A DNA stretch of 64,000 nucleotides from contig NZ_JAPEPZ010000001.1 in NCBI RefSeq assembly GCF_026339875.1, positions 7,750,001 to 7,814,000 on the forward strand, given 5' to 3'. This DNA comes from Streptomyces sp. NBC_01571. Its GTDB lineage: Bacteria > Actinomycetota > Actinomycetes > Streptomycetales > Streptomycetaceae. A program made the translations under genes and the position numbers. Under the pieces are notes generated by a model, which ran no database searches, was not told the origin of the DNA, and saw only the letters and a list, made by a program, of their open reading frames with translations. Shown piece after piece: positions 1 to 13,696 of this stretch; the first letter of the stretch is position 1; each line of letters opens with the position of its first letter.

Positions 1-1
1 C

Positions 2-538
2 GTCGGCGGCGACGAGGGTGCCCGGGCCGGCGACAGCGCCCGCTGCGACAACAGCGTGATCGTCGGCGGTGACCCGAGCCGTACGCACATCGAGCCGCTG
101 GGTACCGGGAGCGGCTGGGCGGCGTCCCGGCACACGGCCGCGGACGGCGCCCGGGTCACCAGCCTCGTCCTCGCGCACGGCGCGGTCGAGGTGCGGGCGC
201 ACCTGGTGGCGGGAGCGGCTCCCGGGACACCGGTACGCGTGACGGGCTGGCCGCAGGGATCCGCAGCGCGGTCCGAACTCCTCTCCCTGCACGGCCTTCT
301 GGACGGGGCCGGTGCGGTGGGATCCGGTGCAGTGGGGGACGGAGCGACTCTCTTCGTCGCTCTCGCCCGCCTCACCGCCGAACCGGATCCCCGGCCCCTC
401 GCCGAGCTGGTGTCCGTGACGGTGGAAGGGACGTACGACCTGAGCGTGAGCTGGACCTCCGGTCCGTCGGCACGGTTCCGCTTCAGCGCCGCGGACGGGC
501 GTGCCACGGCGTCGTCGTGGTCGGTGGCGCCCCGGTGA
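2..538 (+). CDS. DUF2264-like protein, C-terminal part (cut by window edge)
   Basis: The reading frame is open from base 2 and ends at a TGA at 536-538, so only the last 178 residues or so are present and the true start lies outside the window. The visible part begins with a DNSVIVGGDPSR-type motif and continues as a beta-rich C-terminal half (short strands, many Val/Thr/Ser), resembling the heparinase II/III-like end of DUF2264 proteins, which are thought to be polysaccharide-active. There is a GTG at 56, but the frame is equally coding-like before it, so it is probably not the start. The family call rests on partial sequence; the coding status is much surer than the name. Confidence 0.6.
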   Translation, partial: VGGDEGARAGDSARCDNSVIVGGDPSRTHIEPLGTGSGWAASRHTAADGARVTSLVLAHGAVEVRAHLVAGAAPGTPVRVTGWPQGSAARSELLSLHGLLDGAGAVGSGAVGDGATLFVALARLTAEPDPRPLAELVSVTVEGTYDLSVSWTSGPSARFRFSAADGRATASSWSVAPR

Positions 539-605
539 CCGCTCCTTCGCGCCGGCGCACACGGTTCGGCCGGCGCCGAAGGGCCGTGCCGTTAGCGTGG
601 GGGAC

Positions 606-1487
606 ATGAACGCCGACCAGGAGCGCCCGTCCCGTCCCTCGGCCCCGCGCACCGAGGGACCGGCACATCCCACGGCAGGCGCCCGGCGCCCCACCTCCCG
701 CGTGAGCCGCTTCGCCGCGCTCCACCACGCCGGCGCCCCGCTGCTGCTGCCCAACGCCTGGGACCACGCCTCCGCCGCCCTCCTCGCCGCAGAAGGCTTC
801 GAGGCGATCGGCACGACGAGCCTCGGTGTGGCGGCCTCCGCCGGGCTGCCGGACGGCGCCGCGGCGACCCGGGACCTGACGGTGCGCCTGGCCCGGCAGC
901 TCGGCACGGGCCCGTATCTGCTGTCCGTGGACGCCGAGGACGGCTTCGGACAGGACCCCGACGAGGTGGCCGGGCTGGCACGTGAACTGGCCGCCGCGGG
1001 GGCCGTCGGTGTCAACCTGGAGGACGGGCTCGGTCCCGCCGAGCCGCACGCGGCGAAGATCGCGGCGGTACGGGCCGCCGTCCCCGGCCTCTTCGTCAAC
1101 GCCCGCACCGACACCCACTGGCTGGGCGACGGCACGGACGAACGCGAGACGCTCCGTCGGCTCGACCTCTACCAACAGGCCCGCGCCGACTGCGTGTTCG
1201 TCCCCGGCCTGACCGACCCCACCCGGATCGCCGCCCTCGTGAAGAGCCTCGACGTGCCGCTCAACATCCTCTACTCGCCCTCCGGGCCGTCCGTCGCGCA
1301 CCTCGCCGACCTCGGCGTACGCAGGGTCAGTCTCGGCTCGTTCCTCTACCGGCGGGCGCTGGGCGCGGTCCTCGACGCCGTGGGGGACGTCCGGGCGGGC
1401 CGGCCCGCCCAGGGCACGGCGCCGACGTACGACGAGGTGCAGGCGTTCGGCCGGAGAGGTCCCGACCGGCCCGGTGGGAACGGCTAG
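606..1487 (+). CDS. Isocitrate lyase / PEP mutase family protein
   Basis: A 293-residue TIM-barrel enzyme of the PEP mutase/isocitrate lyase superfamily, which make or break C-C or C-P bonds of oxyacids using Mg2+. Family landmarks are visible: LLPNAWD near the N-terminus, SVDAEDGFG (metal-binding Asp/Glu loop), VNLEDG and NARTDTH. The KKCGH loop of true isocitrate or methylisocitrate lyases is absent, so it belongs to the broad PEP mutase-like branch and its substrate cannot be given. The frame is open upstream to 501, but the ATG at 606 puts the start just before the conserved region. Its TAG stop shares CTAG with the stop of the convergent hydrolase on the other strand. Confidence 0.85.
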   Translation: MNADQERPSRPSAPRTEGPAHPTAGARRPTSRVSRFAALHHAGAPLLLPNAWDHASAALLAAEGFEAIGTTSLGVAASAGLPDGAAATRDLTVRLARQLGTGPYLLSVDAEDGFGQDPDEVAGLARELAAAGAVGVNLEDGLGPAEPHAAKIAAVRAAVPGLFVNARTDTHWLGDGTDERETLRRLDLYQQARADCVFVPGLTDPTRIAALVKSLDVPLNILYSPSGPSVAHLADLGVRRVSLGSFLYRRALGAVLDAVGDVRAGRPAQGTAPTYDEVQAFGRRGPDRPGGNG

Positions 1488-2281
1488 TCGTCCCCGGCCG
1501 CCCCGGTGAGCAGGGCCGTGAGCCGGTCCGCGAACGGGACGGGGTGCTCGATGACGCCGATGTGACCGCCGGGGAACTCGGCGAAGCCGCCGCCGCTGAG
1601 TTCGGCGAGCAAGGCGGCCGTCCGGTACGGGAGCTGGCCCCGTGAGTCGTGTCCGGCGCCGAGGGTGAGCCGGTCGGACCGGGTCCTCAGCGCGGCCAGG
1701 TCGGGGGTGTGGGAGGTGAACGGCCCCAGCACACGGGTGAGGAAGACGCCCATCGGGGTGTTCGGGTCCACCTCGGGCACCGACGCGGGCGGGCCGTCCC
1801 ACCCCCGGCCCACAAGTCCGGCCTGGAGACGGGACATCGCGGCGCCGAGGCCCTGTGCGCGGCCGACCTCGTCCACCTCGACGATCATCGCCCGCTGTTC
1901 CACGGCGTCGGGCAGCACGGCCAGGCTGGGCGGCTCGTGGGCGACCACGTGCCGCAGCCGCCGCGGATGCCGGGCCAGCAGATCCAGGGCGACGATGCCG
2001 CCGGAGCTGCTGCCGAACACGTACGCGCTCTCGCCGTCGGGAAGCAGCGAGTCGAGGAGGCGGTGGGCGTGGTCGCTCCACACCTCCACGCGCTGCTCGC
2101 CGACCGGGTCGTCGAGCGGGCCGAGGGACAGCCCGAGCGGGTCGAACGTCACCACGGTGAACCGTTCGGCGAGGCGCTCGGTGGCGCCCTCCAGTCCCAT
2201 GGGGTGACCGGCCCCGCCCGGAACGACCAGCAGTACGGGCCCGCTGCCTCGCACGTCGTGATGAGATCGGCGATCAGGCAT
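1484..2281 (-). CDS. Alpha/beta hydrolase
   Basis: A 265-residue alpha/beta-hydrolase-fold protein. The nucleophile elbow is GSSSGG (consensus GxSxGG), the oxyanion region is VVPGGAGHP, and the catalytic His is in FPGGHIGVIEHP. There is no signal peptide, so it is cytoplasmic. Two ATGs lie close together (2290 and 2281). A GGAGG abuts the first directly but sits 9 bases from the second, so the second is preferred. The substrate is unknown. The next gene upstream on the same strand is the TetR regulator, 223 bases away, so the two may be co-transcribed. Confidence 0.85.
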   Translation of the reverse strand: MPDRRSHHDVRGSGPVLLVVPGGAGHPMGLEGATERLAERFTVVTFDPLGLSLGPLDDPVGEQRVEVWSDHAHRLLDSLLPDGESAYVFGSSSGGIVALDLLARHPRRLRHVVAHEPPSLAVLPDAVEQRAMIVEVDEVGRAQGLGAAMSRLQAGLVGRGWDGPPASVPEVDPNTPMGVFLTRVLGPFTSHTPDLAALRTRSDRLTLGAGHDSRGQLPYRTAALLAELSGGGFAEFPGGHIGVIEHPVPFADRLTALLTGAAGDD

Positions 2282-2504
2282 GGAAGTCATCCTCCGTGGT
2301 GTCGCAGGGACCGGGCTCGGACAGCCCGTACGCGCCGAGCATGCCGTAGGTGGTGCCGACCGTGCGGCGGGGGGTGGCCGAGGCCGCGACGAGGGCGGGC
2401 TCGAGGGGGCTGCGGGCGGCCCCGTACCGGCCGGCGGCCGTTTCGTGCTGGACGCGGGCAGCAAGGTCCCCGGCGCCGAACTCCGGCCGCTCCTGGGACC
2501 GGGG

Positions 2505-3215
2505 TCAGTCGGCCGCGTCGGCGATGCGGTCGAGCCAGGCCTCCATGAGGCCGCGTTCCGGGGCGGTCAGGGCGTCGGTCCGGGGGAGTACGGCACGCAG
2601 GGTGACGGCGGCCGTGACGGGGCCCCGGGCCGCCGTGGCGGGAGCGTCCGTGGTGATCGCGGCGATGACCGCCTCGCGGGCGGTGCGGGACAGTGCCGGG
2701 TCGCGGCGGTCCTCTGGGGTGGCGATGAGCGTCAGTGTCGTGCCGGAGCCGGCCGCGTGGACGAGGGCGGCGGCGCGGTCCTCGGGGATGGCCAGCCGGC
2801 CCGCCTCGGCGACGCGCCGGATGTGCCGGGCCAGCACCGCGAAGGCGGCGACGGCAGCGGGCGAGGACGTGCCGGGACGGTAGCGGCCGTACATCAGCGT
2901 GTACAGGGCCGGGTTGGACAGGCCGAGGCCCACGTGCAGGTCCCAGCCGGCGCGCAGGTCCTCGACCGGATCGTCGGTGGGTTCCCGTGCGGTCTTGCTG
3001 GTCAGGTAGGCCGTGAAGCCGTGCGCCACGACCGCGTCGAGCAGGCCCTCCTTGTCGCCGAAGAGCCGGTAGATGGTCGGCGGCTGCACCCCGGCCGCCG
3101 CACTCACCGCCCTGGTCGAGACCGCCTCGGGCCCGCCCTCGGCCAGCAGCCGGGCGGCGGCCGTGACGATGCGTTCGCGGTGCCCGTCCGGGGTCGTGAC
3201 GTCGACGTTCTCCAT
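2505..3215 (-). CDS. TetR family transcriptional regulator
   Basis: A 236-residue TetR-type repressor. The N-terminal helix-turn-helix spans about residues 12-57 ([20 protein letters not shown], then [17 protein letters not shown]); the C-terminal two thirds are the helical ligand/dimer domain. It is divergent from the NmrA-type reductase at 3306, and the 90-bp gap holds inverted repeats, so it probably represses itself and that reductase. The ligand is unknown. The ATG at 3215 leads directly into the HTH, as usual in this family. Confidence 0.9.
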   Translation of the reverse strand: MENVDVTTPDGHRERIVTAAARLLAEGGPEAVSTRAVSAAAGVQPPTIYRLFGDKEGLLDAVVAHGFTAYLTSKTAREPTDDPVEDLRAGWDLHVGLGLSNPALYTLMYGRYRPGTSSPAAVAAFAVLARHIRRVAEAGRLAIPEDRAAALVHAAGSGTTLTLIATPEDRRDPALSRTAREAVIAAITTDAPATAARGPVTAAVTLRAVLPRTDALTAPERGLMEAWLDRIADAAD

Positions 3216-3224
3216 GTTTCCGAC

Positions 3225-3292
3225 GATAACAGAATCGCGTTAGCACTCCTCTGGTTCCGGTGATACGGTCATGTTGTTATCAATGGAAACAA
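3225..3292. promoter_or_regulatory. Divergent regulatory region with inverted repeats
   Basis: Between the TetR gene and the divergent reductase, GATAACA at 3225-3231 is the exact reverse complement of TGTTATC at 3275-3281. Two further local palindromes occur: TAAC-N8-GTTA (3227-3242) and TTGTT-N9-AACAA (3274-3292). Such paired dyads are what a TetR dimer controlling both promoters would need. Binding is inferred. Confidence 0.45.
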
Positions 3293-3305
3293 TGGAGGGG
3301 TCATC

Positions 3306-4169
3306 ATGATCATCGTCACCGGAGCCGGCGGCGCACTCGGCCGGGCGGTCGTCGAACAGCTGCTGGAGCGCGTACCCGCCCGGCGGATCGGCGTCAGCGT
3401 GCGCGACCCGGAGCGGGCGCGCGGTTTCCTGGACCGGGGTGTACGCGTCCGCCGCGGCGACTTCGCCGACCCCGCGAGCCTGGCCCACGCCTTCGAGGGC
3501 GCCGCCAAGGTCCTCGTCGTGTCGACGGACGCCACCGGCGAGACGGCCGTCCACCACCACCGCACGGCCGTCGAGGCCGCGGTGGCGGCCGGCGCCGGGC
3601 ACGTCCTCTACACGAGCCACATGGGCGCGAACCCGTCCTCACCCTTCCCGCCGATGCCCGACCACGCCGCCACCGAGGCTGCCCTGCGGGACTGCGGAGT
3701 CGCCTTCACCGCGCTGCGCAACGGCTTCTACGCCACGTCGGCCGTGATGCTGCTCGGCGCGGCGGCGCGGACGGGAGAACTGGTCGCGCCGGAGGACGGA
3801 CCGGTCGCCTGGACCGCCCACGCCGACCTCGCCGAGGCGGCGGCGCTCGCGCTCACCGGGGAGGACCTCGAGGGGGTGACGCCCGCGCTCACCGGCCCCG
3901 AGGCGCTCGACATGGCCGGTGTCGCGGAGATCGCCTCACGGCTGACGGGCCGCCCGGTCCGCCGGATCGTCGTCTCCGACGCCGACTACCGCGCGGGCCT
4001 GATCGCCCACGGGCTCCCCGAGCCGACGGCCGACCTGCTCGTGGGCCTGTTCGCCGCGAGCCGCCAGGGCGGGTTCGCGCCCGCCGACCCCACGCTCGGC
4101 CGTCTTCTCGGGCGGCCCACGACCTCCCTGGCCGACGTCCTGAAGCCGGCGCTCGCAGGGACCCGCTGA
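3306..4169 (+). CDS. NmrA-like NAD(P)H-binding oxidoreductase
   Basis: A 287-residue atypical short-chain dehydrogenase of the NmrA/QorB type. The N-terminus carries the dinucleotide-binding loop TGAGGALGR (GxxGxxG) at residues 5-13, followed by RGDFADP. An active-site Tyr-x3-Lys motif is not evident, as is usual for NmrA-like sensors and quinone reductases. The ALRNGFYA segment is typical of QorB-like proteins. It is divergent from the TetR gene, which probably controls it. A GGAGG at 3294-3298 precedes the ATG. It may be a quinone reductase or a redox sensor; sequence alone does not decide. Confidence 0.85.
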   Translation: MIIVTGAGGALGRAVVEQLLERVPARRIGVSVRDPERARGFLDRGVRVRRGDFADPASLAHAFEGAAKVLVVSTDATGETAVHHHRTAVEAAVAAGAGHVLYTSHMGANPSSPFPPMPDHAATEAALRDCGVAFTALRNGFYATSAVMLLGAAARTGELVAPEDGPVAWTAHADLAEAAALALTGEDLEGVTPALTGPEALDMAGVAEIASRLTGRPVRRIVVSDADYRAGLIAHGLPEPTADLLVGLFAASRQGGFAPADPTLGRLLGRPTTSLADVLKPALAGTR

Positions 4170-4236
4170 CGTCGGCCCGGTCCGCGGGCGTGCCGAGGCC
4201 CGCCCCGACCGTCCTGCCGCGGCCCCCGTGCGGGGG

Positions 4237-7161
<2,925 letters not shown>

Positions 7162-7221
7162 TCAGCCCTGGATGCCGGTCCGCGCGGGCCCCGCGCCGGC
7201 CGGTGCCGAGAGCGCAGGCAC

Positions 7222-7275
7222 ACCCGGATGACCCGGATGGCATCGATGACACGGATGTCGCGGATATCGCGGACA
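7222..7275. repeat. Six imperfect 9-bp tandem repeats upstream of lacZ
   Basis: The units acccggatg, acccggatg, gcatcgatg, acacggatg, tcgcggata and tcgcggaca follow one another without gaps, in the 199-bp space between the ROK gene and lacZ, 73-126 bases upstream of the lacZ start. No convincing gene occupies the gap. They may be a phased protein-binding array or simple sequence slippage. Confidence 0.6.
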
Positions 7276-7348
7276 CCAGGGGCCGGACGGGTGGGGCGGT
7301 GCGGCGGGAGCCTCCCTTCCGGCGTCATGAGGGTGATGCGGAACGGCT

Positions 7349-8599
7349 TTACGCGGGGGCGGAGCGGCGTACGGCGGTTCTGCCGTGCACGGGTCTGTGT
7401 CCCACCGCGTCGAGGGCTCCTTCCAGGGCGAAGGCGGCGGCGCCCAGACAGACCGGGTCGCCGGGAACGGGGGAGAGGACGATTCCGGTGGCGGCCAGCG
7501 GCCGCTTCAGGGCGTGCCGGGCGACGGCCGCACGCACCTCGTGCAGCAGCGGCTCACCGAGTGCGGCGGCGACCCAGCTGCTGAGTACCACGACTTCCGG
7601 GTTCAGCAGGTTGACGAGGACCGCGATGCCCGCGCCGAGGTAACGGGCCGTCTCCCGGACGACCTTGACGGCCACCGGATCGCCGGCGGCGACGGCGCGC
7701 GCGAGCGCGTCGATCGTGGCGGTCTGGTCCCCGGGACGCAGCAGCGGACTGTCCGGGCTCGCCTCCCGCAGGTTGAGCATGATGCCGGGCGCCCCGACAT
7801 ACGTCTCCACGCAGCCGTGATTGCCGCAGTGACAGGGCCGTCCGTCCAGGACCAGCGTCGTATGACCCCACTCGCCCGCGCTGTTGCTGACCCCGCGGTG
7901 CAGCCCGCCGCCGAGCGCGAGTCCGGCACCGACCCCGGTCCCGAGATTGACCACGACCGCGTCCCCGCGCCCCCGGGCCGCGCCGAACCACAACTCGGCG
8001 ACCGTGCAGGCGCGGAGGGGATTGTCGAGGTGGAGCGGGTACGCGAGGTGCTCGGAGAGCAGGTCGAGCAGCGGTACGTCGTGCCAGTCCCAGTTCGGGG
8101 CGTACTCGGAGACCCCGGTGTCACGGTCCACCTGACCCGGCACGCTCACTCCGACGCCGAGGACGCGCACGCCCCCGGGACCGGCCTGGGCGACCACCGC
8201 GTCCACGGCCGTGACGACATGCCCGACGATCCGCTCCGGGCGGCTCTCGCCGGGGCGCATGTCCTCGGCGGCGCGGGCGAGCACGTTCAGCGCGAGGTCG
8301 AACAGCTCCACGCGGACGTAGGTCTCCGCGATGTCGACGCCGATCAGCGCGCCCCCCGACGCGTCGACCGCCACCAGGCCCCGGGGGCGGCCCCCCGCGG
8401 AGTCCTCGAACCCGACCTCGGTCAGCATCCCGAGGTCGAGCAGCTCGCCGACGAGCGTGGCGACCGTGGCCAGGCTGAGCCCGGTGGCCGCTGCCAACTC
8501 CTGGCGGGAGGTGGGGGACTCGGCGATGATCTGCCGCAGCACCTCGTAGCGGTTCGCGGTGCGGATGTCGCGTGACGTGCGCTTCACGGGCCTTGCCAC
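7349..8599 (-). CDS. ROK family transcriptional regulator (NagC/XylR type)
   Basis: A 416-residue ROK repressor. The N-terminal winged helix (TSRQELAAATGLSLATVATL) is followed by a sugar-kinase-like domain with the glycine-rich loop LGTGVGAGLALGG and the ROK zinc motif CHCGNHGCVETY (CxCGxxGCxE). It therefore senses a sugar and binds DNA rather than being a plain kinase. The GTG at 8599 is chosen because GGAGG lies 6 bases upstream; the frame is open to 8707. It is placed between aldO and lacZ on the same strand and probably regulates lacZ. Confidence 0.88.
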   Translation of the reverse strand: MARPVKRTSRDIRTANRYEVLRQIIAESPTSRQELAAATGLSLATVATLVGELLDLGMLTEVGFEDSAGGRPRGLVAVDASGGALIGVDIAETYVRVELFDLALNVLARAAEDMRPGESRPERIVGHVVTAVDAVVAQAGPGGVRVLGVGVSVPGQVDRDTGVSEYAPNWDWHDVPLLDLLSEHLAYPLHLDNPLRACTVAELWFGAARGRGDAVVVNLGTGVGAGLALGGGLHRGVSNSAGEWGHTTLVLDGRPCHCGNHGCVETYVGAPGIMLNLREASPDSPLLRPGDQTATIDALARAVAAGDPVAVKVVRETARYLGAGIAVLVNLLNPEVVVLSSWVAAALGEPLLHEVRAAVARHALKRPLAATGIVLSPVPGDPVCLGAAAFALEGALDAVGHRPVHGRTAVRRSAPA

Positions 8600-8740
8600 C
8601 TCGGTCCTCCGAACCACGAGCGGGGTCCCGGGCGGTCGTCGCCGACGCGTGACGTGCGGTGCGGACCGGGGCCCGGGACGGGACCCGCGGGCCCCGGCGC
8701 GGGGCAAGGCTACGGCCGGGGAAGGACGTTCGACAAGGGG

Positions 8741-11178
<2,438 letters not shown>

Positions 11179-11322
11179 CGGGGGCGTGGCGTCGGTGAGG
11201 TGTTCCCCGCGGGCGCCGGGAGCGCTCGTAGGTCGCGACGGATTCCGTCGACAGTGACGTTCAGGATTACTGATTTCGTCGATCGTTAGCCGAAGCTCTG
11301 CGCTATCGGTAGCATTCTCCTC

Positions 11323-11985
11323 ATGGTCCACCATCCGCTCCCCGAGACCGACCTCACCCGCCACCGCCGCCTGCGCGAGCAGGGCTCCCTGGACAGGGGC
11401 GAGCTCCACGCCATCCTGGACGCGGGATTCGTCTGCCATCTGGGAGTGGTCGTCGAGGGCAGGCCGGTGGTCGTACCGACGGTCTACGGGCGGGACGAGG
11501 AGTCGTTGTACGTGCACGGGTCGGTCGCCAGCCGCAGCCTGGCGGCGGGGGCGCCGGTCTGCGTGACCGTCACGCACGTCGACGGGCTCGTCCTGGCGCG
11601 GTCCGTCTTCGAGCACGGGGTGAACTACCGGAGCGCCATGATCCACGGCGTACCGCGGAAGGTGACCGACCCGGCGGAGAAGACGGAAGGACTGCGCCGG
11701 CTCACCGAGCACGCCACGCCGGGCCAGTGGGCCTACGCCCGTCGCCCCAGCCGCAGGGAACTGGCCGCGACCACCCTCCTCGCCCTCTCCCTGGAAGAGG
11801 CCTCCGTGAAGATCCGTACGGGCGCCCCGGACGACGGGGACGGCCCGGACTCGGCGCTCGGGCTCTGGGCCGGGACGCTGCCGCTCACGGCGGTCTGGGG
11901 CGCACCCGAGGCCGACCCCCTGCTGCCGCCCGGGCTGGTCCCGCCCGCGCACATCGCGCGACGCGAGGGGACCCGGCACGGCTGA
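11323..11985 (+). CDS. Pyridoxamine 5'-phosphate oxidase-like flavin-binding protein
   Basis: A 220-residue split-barrel flavin/F420-binding protein of the PPOX family. Typical elements are LGVVVEGRPVVVPTVYGRDE (strands 1-2) and YVHGSVASRSL (the phosphate-binding strand-turn). The C-terminal half matches the flavin-nucleotide-binding subgroup with FEHGVNYRSAMIHG. No Shine-Dalgarno is visible, and a TAGCAT -10-like hexamer sits at 11310-11315, so the mRNA may be leaderless. The radical-SAM-like gene follows 72 bases downstream. The substrate is not determinable. Confidence 0.85.
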   Translation: MVHHPLPETDLTRHRRLREQGSLDRGELHAILDAGFVCHLGVVVEGRPVVVPTVYGRDEESLYVHGSVASRSLAAGAPVCVTVTHVDGLVLARSVFEHGVNYRSAMIHGVPRKVTDPAEKTEGLRRLTEHATPGQWAYARRPSRRELAATTLLALSLEEASVKIRTGAPDDGDGPDSALGLWAGTLPLTAVWGAPEADPLLPPGLVPPAHIARREGTRHG

Positions 11986-12057
11986 CGCGCGGGCAGGGGC
12001 ATACCGTGAGGAGTCGAGCCACAGGGCTCGGCACGAGCCGGGAGCGAGGAGAACGGG

Positions 12058-13413
12058 ATGGGCGGCAGCCGCACCGCGCTGGTCGAGGATCTGATGGAGC
12101 GGTTCCCGCACGTACCGCGGGAAGCCGTCTTCAAGGAGGACCTGCTCCGCGGGGGTGTGGCCTTCGACGCCTCGGCGCTGAGCGACACCACCAACGAGGC
12201 GGCCGGTGACGTCAAGCCGAAGTCGTACTTCATCTTCTCCTTCGACCACGGCACCCTGCCCGAGCTCGGCGAGGCGGCCCTGCGGCGTCCGCCCGAGGAG
12301 ATCATCCTCACCGGCGGCCCGTACGACCTGCGGCGGACGGTCGTGTCCGTGCGCGTCAACCCCTCCTCGCCGTACCGGGTGGCGGCCGACGAGGACGGGA
12401 TGCTCGGGCTGTACCTCAACGGAAAGCGGGTCTCCGACGTCGGCGTGCCGCCGATGCCCGAGTACTACCGGCACACCCTCTCCAACGGGAAGTCCGTGAT
12501 GGAGGTGGCACCCACCATCCAGTGGGGCTACCTGATCTACCTCACCGTCTTCCGCGTCTGCCAGTACTTCGGCGCCAAGGAGGAGTGCCAGTACTGCGAC
12601 ATCAACCACAACTGGCGCCAGCACAAGGCTGCCGGACGCCCCTACACCGGCGTGAAGGACGTGGAGGAGGTCCTGGAGGCGCTGGAGATCATCGACCGGT
12701 ACGACACCGCCAAGGCGTCCACCGCGTACACCCTCACCGGCGGCGCCATCACCTCGCAGGTCGCCGGCCGCGACGAGGCCGACTTCTACGGGCACTACGC
12801 CAAGGCCATCGAGGAGCGCTTCCCGGGGCGGTGGATCGGCAAGGTCGTCGCGCAGGCGCTGCCGCGCGACGACGTACAGCGGTTCAAGGACTACGGGGTG
12901 CAGATCTACCACCCCAACTACGAGGTGTGGGACCGCCGTCTCTTCGAGCTCTACTGCCCCGGCAAGGAGCGCTACGTCGGCCGCGACGAGTGGCACCGGC
13001 GGATCCTCGACTCGGCGGAGATCTTCGGCGCGCGCAACGTCATCCCCAACTTCGTGGCGGGTGTGGAGATGGCCGAGCCGTTCGGGTTCACCACGGTCGA
13101 CGAGGCCATCGCCTCGACCACCGAGGGCCTGCGCTTCTTCATGTCGCACGGCATCACCCCGCGCTTCACCACCTGGTGCCCGGAGCCGACCACCCCCCTG
13201 GGCAAGGCCAACCCGCAGGGTGCGCCGCTGGAGTACCACATCCGCCTCCTGGAGGCGTACCGCTCCACGATGGACGACTTCGGGCTGTCCTCGCCGCCCG
13301 GATACGGCCCGCCCGGCCCGGGCAACGCGGTCTTCTCGGTCAGCTCCTTCATGGACAGCCTTCCGGCGCTGGAACCCGCGGTCGCGGACGCGAGCGGGCC
13401 CGCCGTTTCGTGA
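12058..13413 (+). CDS. Radical SAM-like protein with CX8CX2C cysteine spacing
   Basis: A 451-residue protein with a radical-SAM-like barrel. The candidate cluster motif is VCQYFGAKEECQYCDI, cysteines spaced CX8CX2C instead of the classic CX3CX2C. A GG-containing strand follows (TLTGGAITSQ), as expected for SAM binding, and there is a late TPRFTTWCPEPTTPLG segment. About 155 residues precede the cysteines. AGGAG lies 6 bases before the ATG. It follows the PPOX gene on the same strand, suggesting a small redox module. The reaction is unknown; the radical-SAM assignment is by motif, not by alignment. Confidence 0.75.
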   Translation: MGGSRTALVEDLMERFPHVPREAVFKEDLLRGGVAFDASALSDTTNEAAGDVKPKSYFIFSFDHGTLPELGEAALRRPPEEIILTGGPYDLRRTVVSVRVNPSSPYRVAADEDGMLGLYLNGKRVSDVGVPPMPEYYRHTLSNGKSVMEVAPTIQWGYLIYLTVFRVCQYFGAKEECQYCDINHNWRQHKAAGRPYTGVKDVEEVLEALEIIDRYDTAKASTAYTLTGGAITSQVAGRDEADFYGHYAKAIEERFPGRWIGKVVAQALPRDDVQRFKDYGVQIYHPNYEVWDRRLFELYCPGKERYVGRDEWHRRILDSAEIFGARNVIPNFVAGVEMAEPFGFTTVDEAIASTTEGLRFFMSHGITPRFTTWCPEPTTPLGKANPQGAPLEYHIRLLEAYRSTMDDFGLSSPPGYGPPGPGNAVFSVSSFMDSLPALEPAVADASGPAVS

Positions 13414-13438
13414 AAGCCGCCTGAGACCGAGACTTACC

Positions 13439-13469
13439 GGCCTCCCTCCCGTACTACGGGAGGGAGGCC
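13439..13469 (+). terminator. Strong hairpin terminator after the radical-SAM-like gene
   Basis: A perfect 14-bp stem, GGCCTCCCTCCCGT pairing with ACGGGAGGGAGGCC, closed by an ACT loop, 25 bases after the stop at 13413. It has no long T-tract, as usual in Streptomyces. Confidence 0.8.
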
Positions 13470-13615
13470 TTCCTCGGTGCCACGAACGGGCCACAAAGGG
13501 GGCCGCGAGCGGTGCCTCGAGCGGTGCCGCGACCACGTGCCGCACGAATTGAATGCCTCGCTTGTCAGTTGTGTGGGAACCGTGAAAGGCTCGGGCGCTG
13601 TCGTTGAGATGGCTA

Positions 13616-13644
13616 CCAACTCTCCTGTACGGAAGACGAGTTGG
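13616..13644. promoter_or_regulatory. Inverted repeat upstream of the CBM2-like membrane protein gene
   Basis: CCAACTC (13616-13622) and GAGTTGG (13638-13644) are exact inverted repeats with a 15-base spacer, 53-81 bases before the start at 13697. It may be an operator or a leader hairpin. Nothing in the window identifies a binding protein. Confidence 0.4.
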
Positions 13645-13696
13645 CATTTGCGTTCTTTGACGTAGCACATGGAAGCAGTTGATGCAGGAGTCCCCC

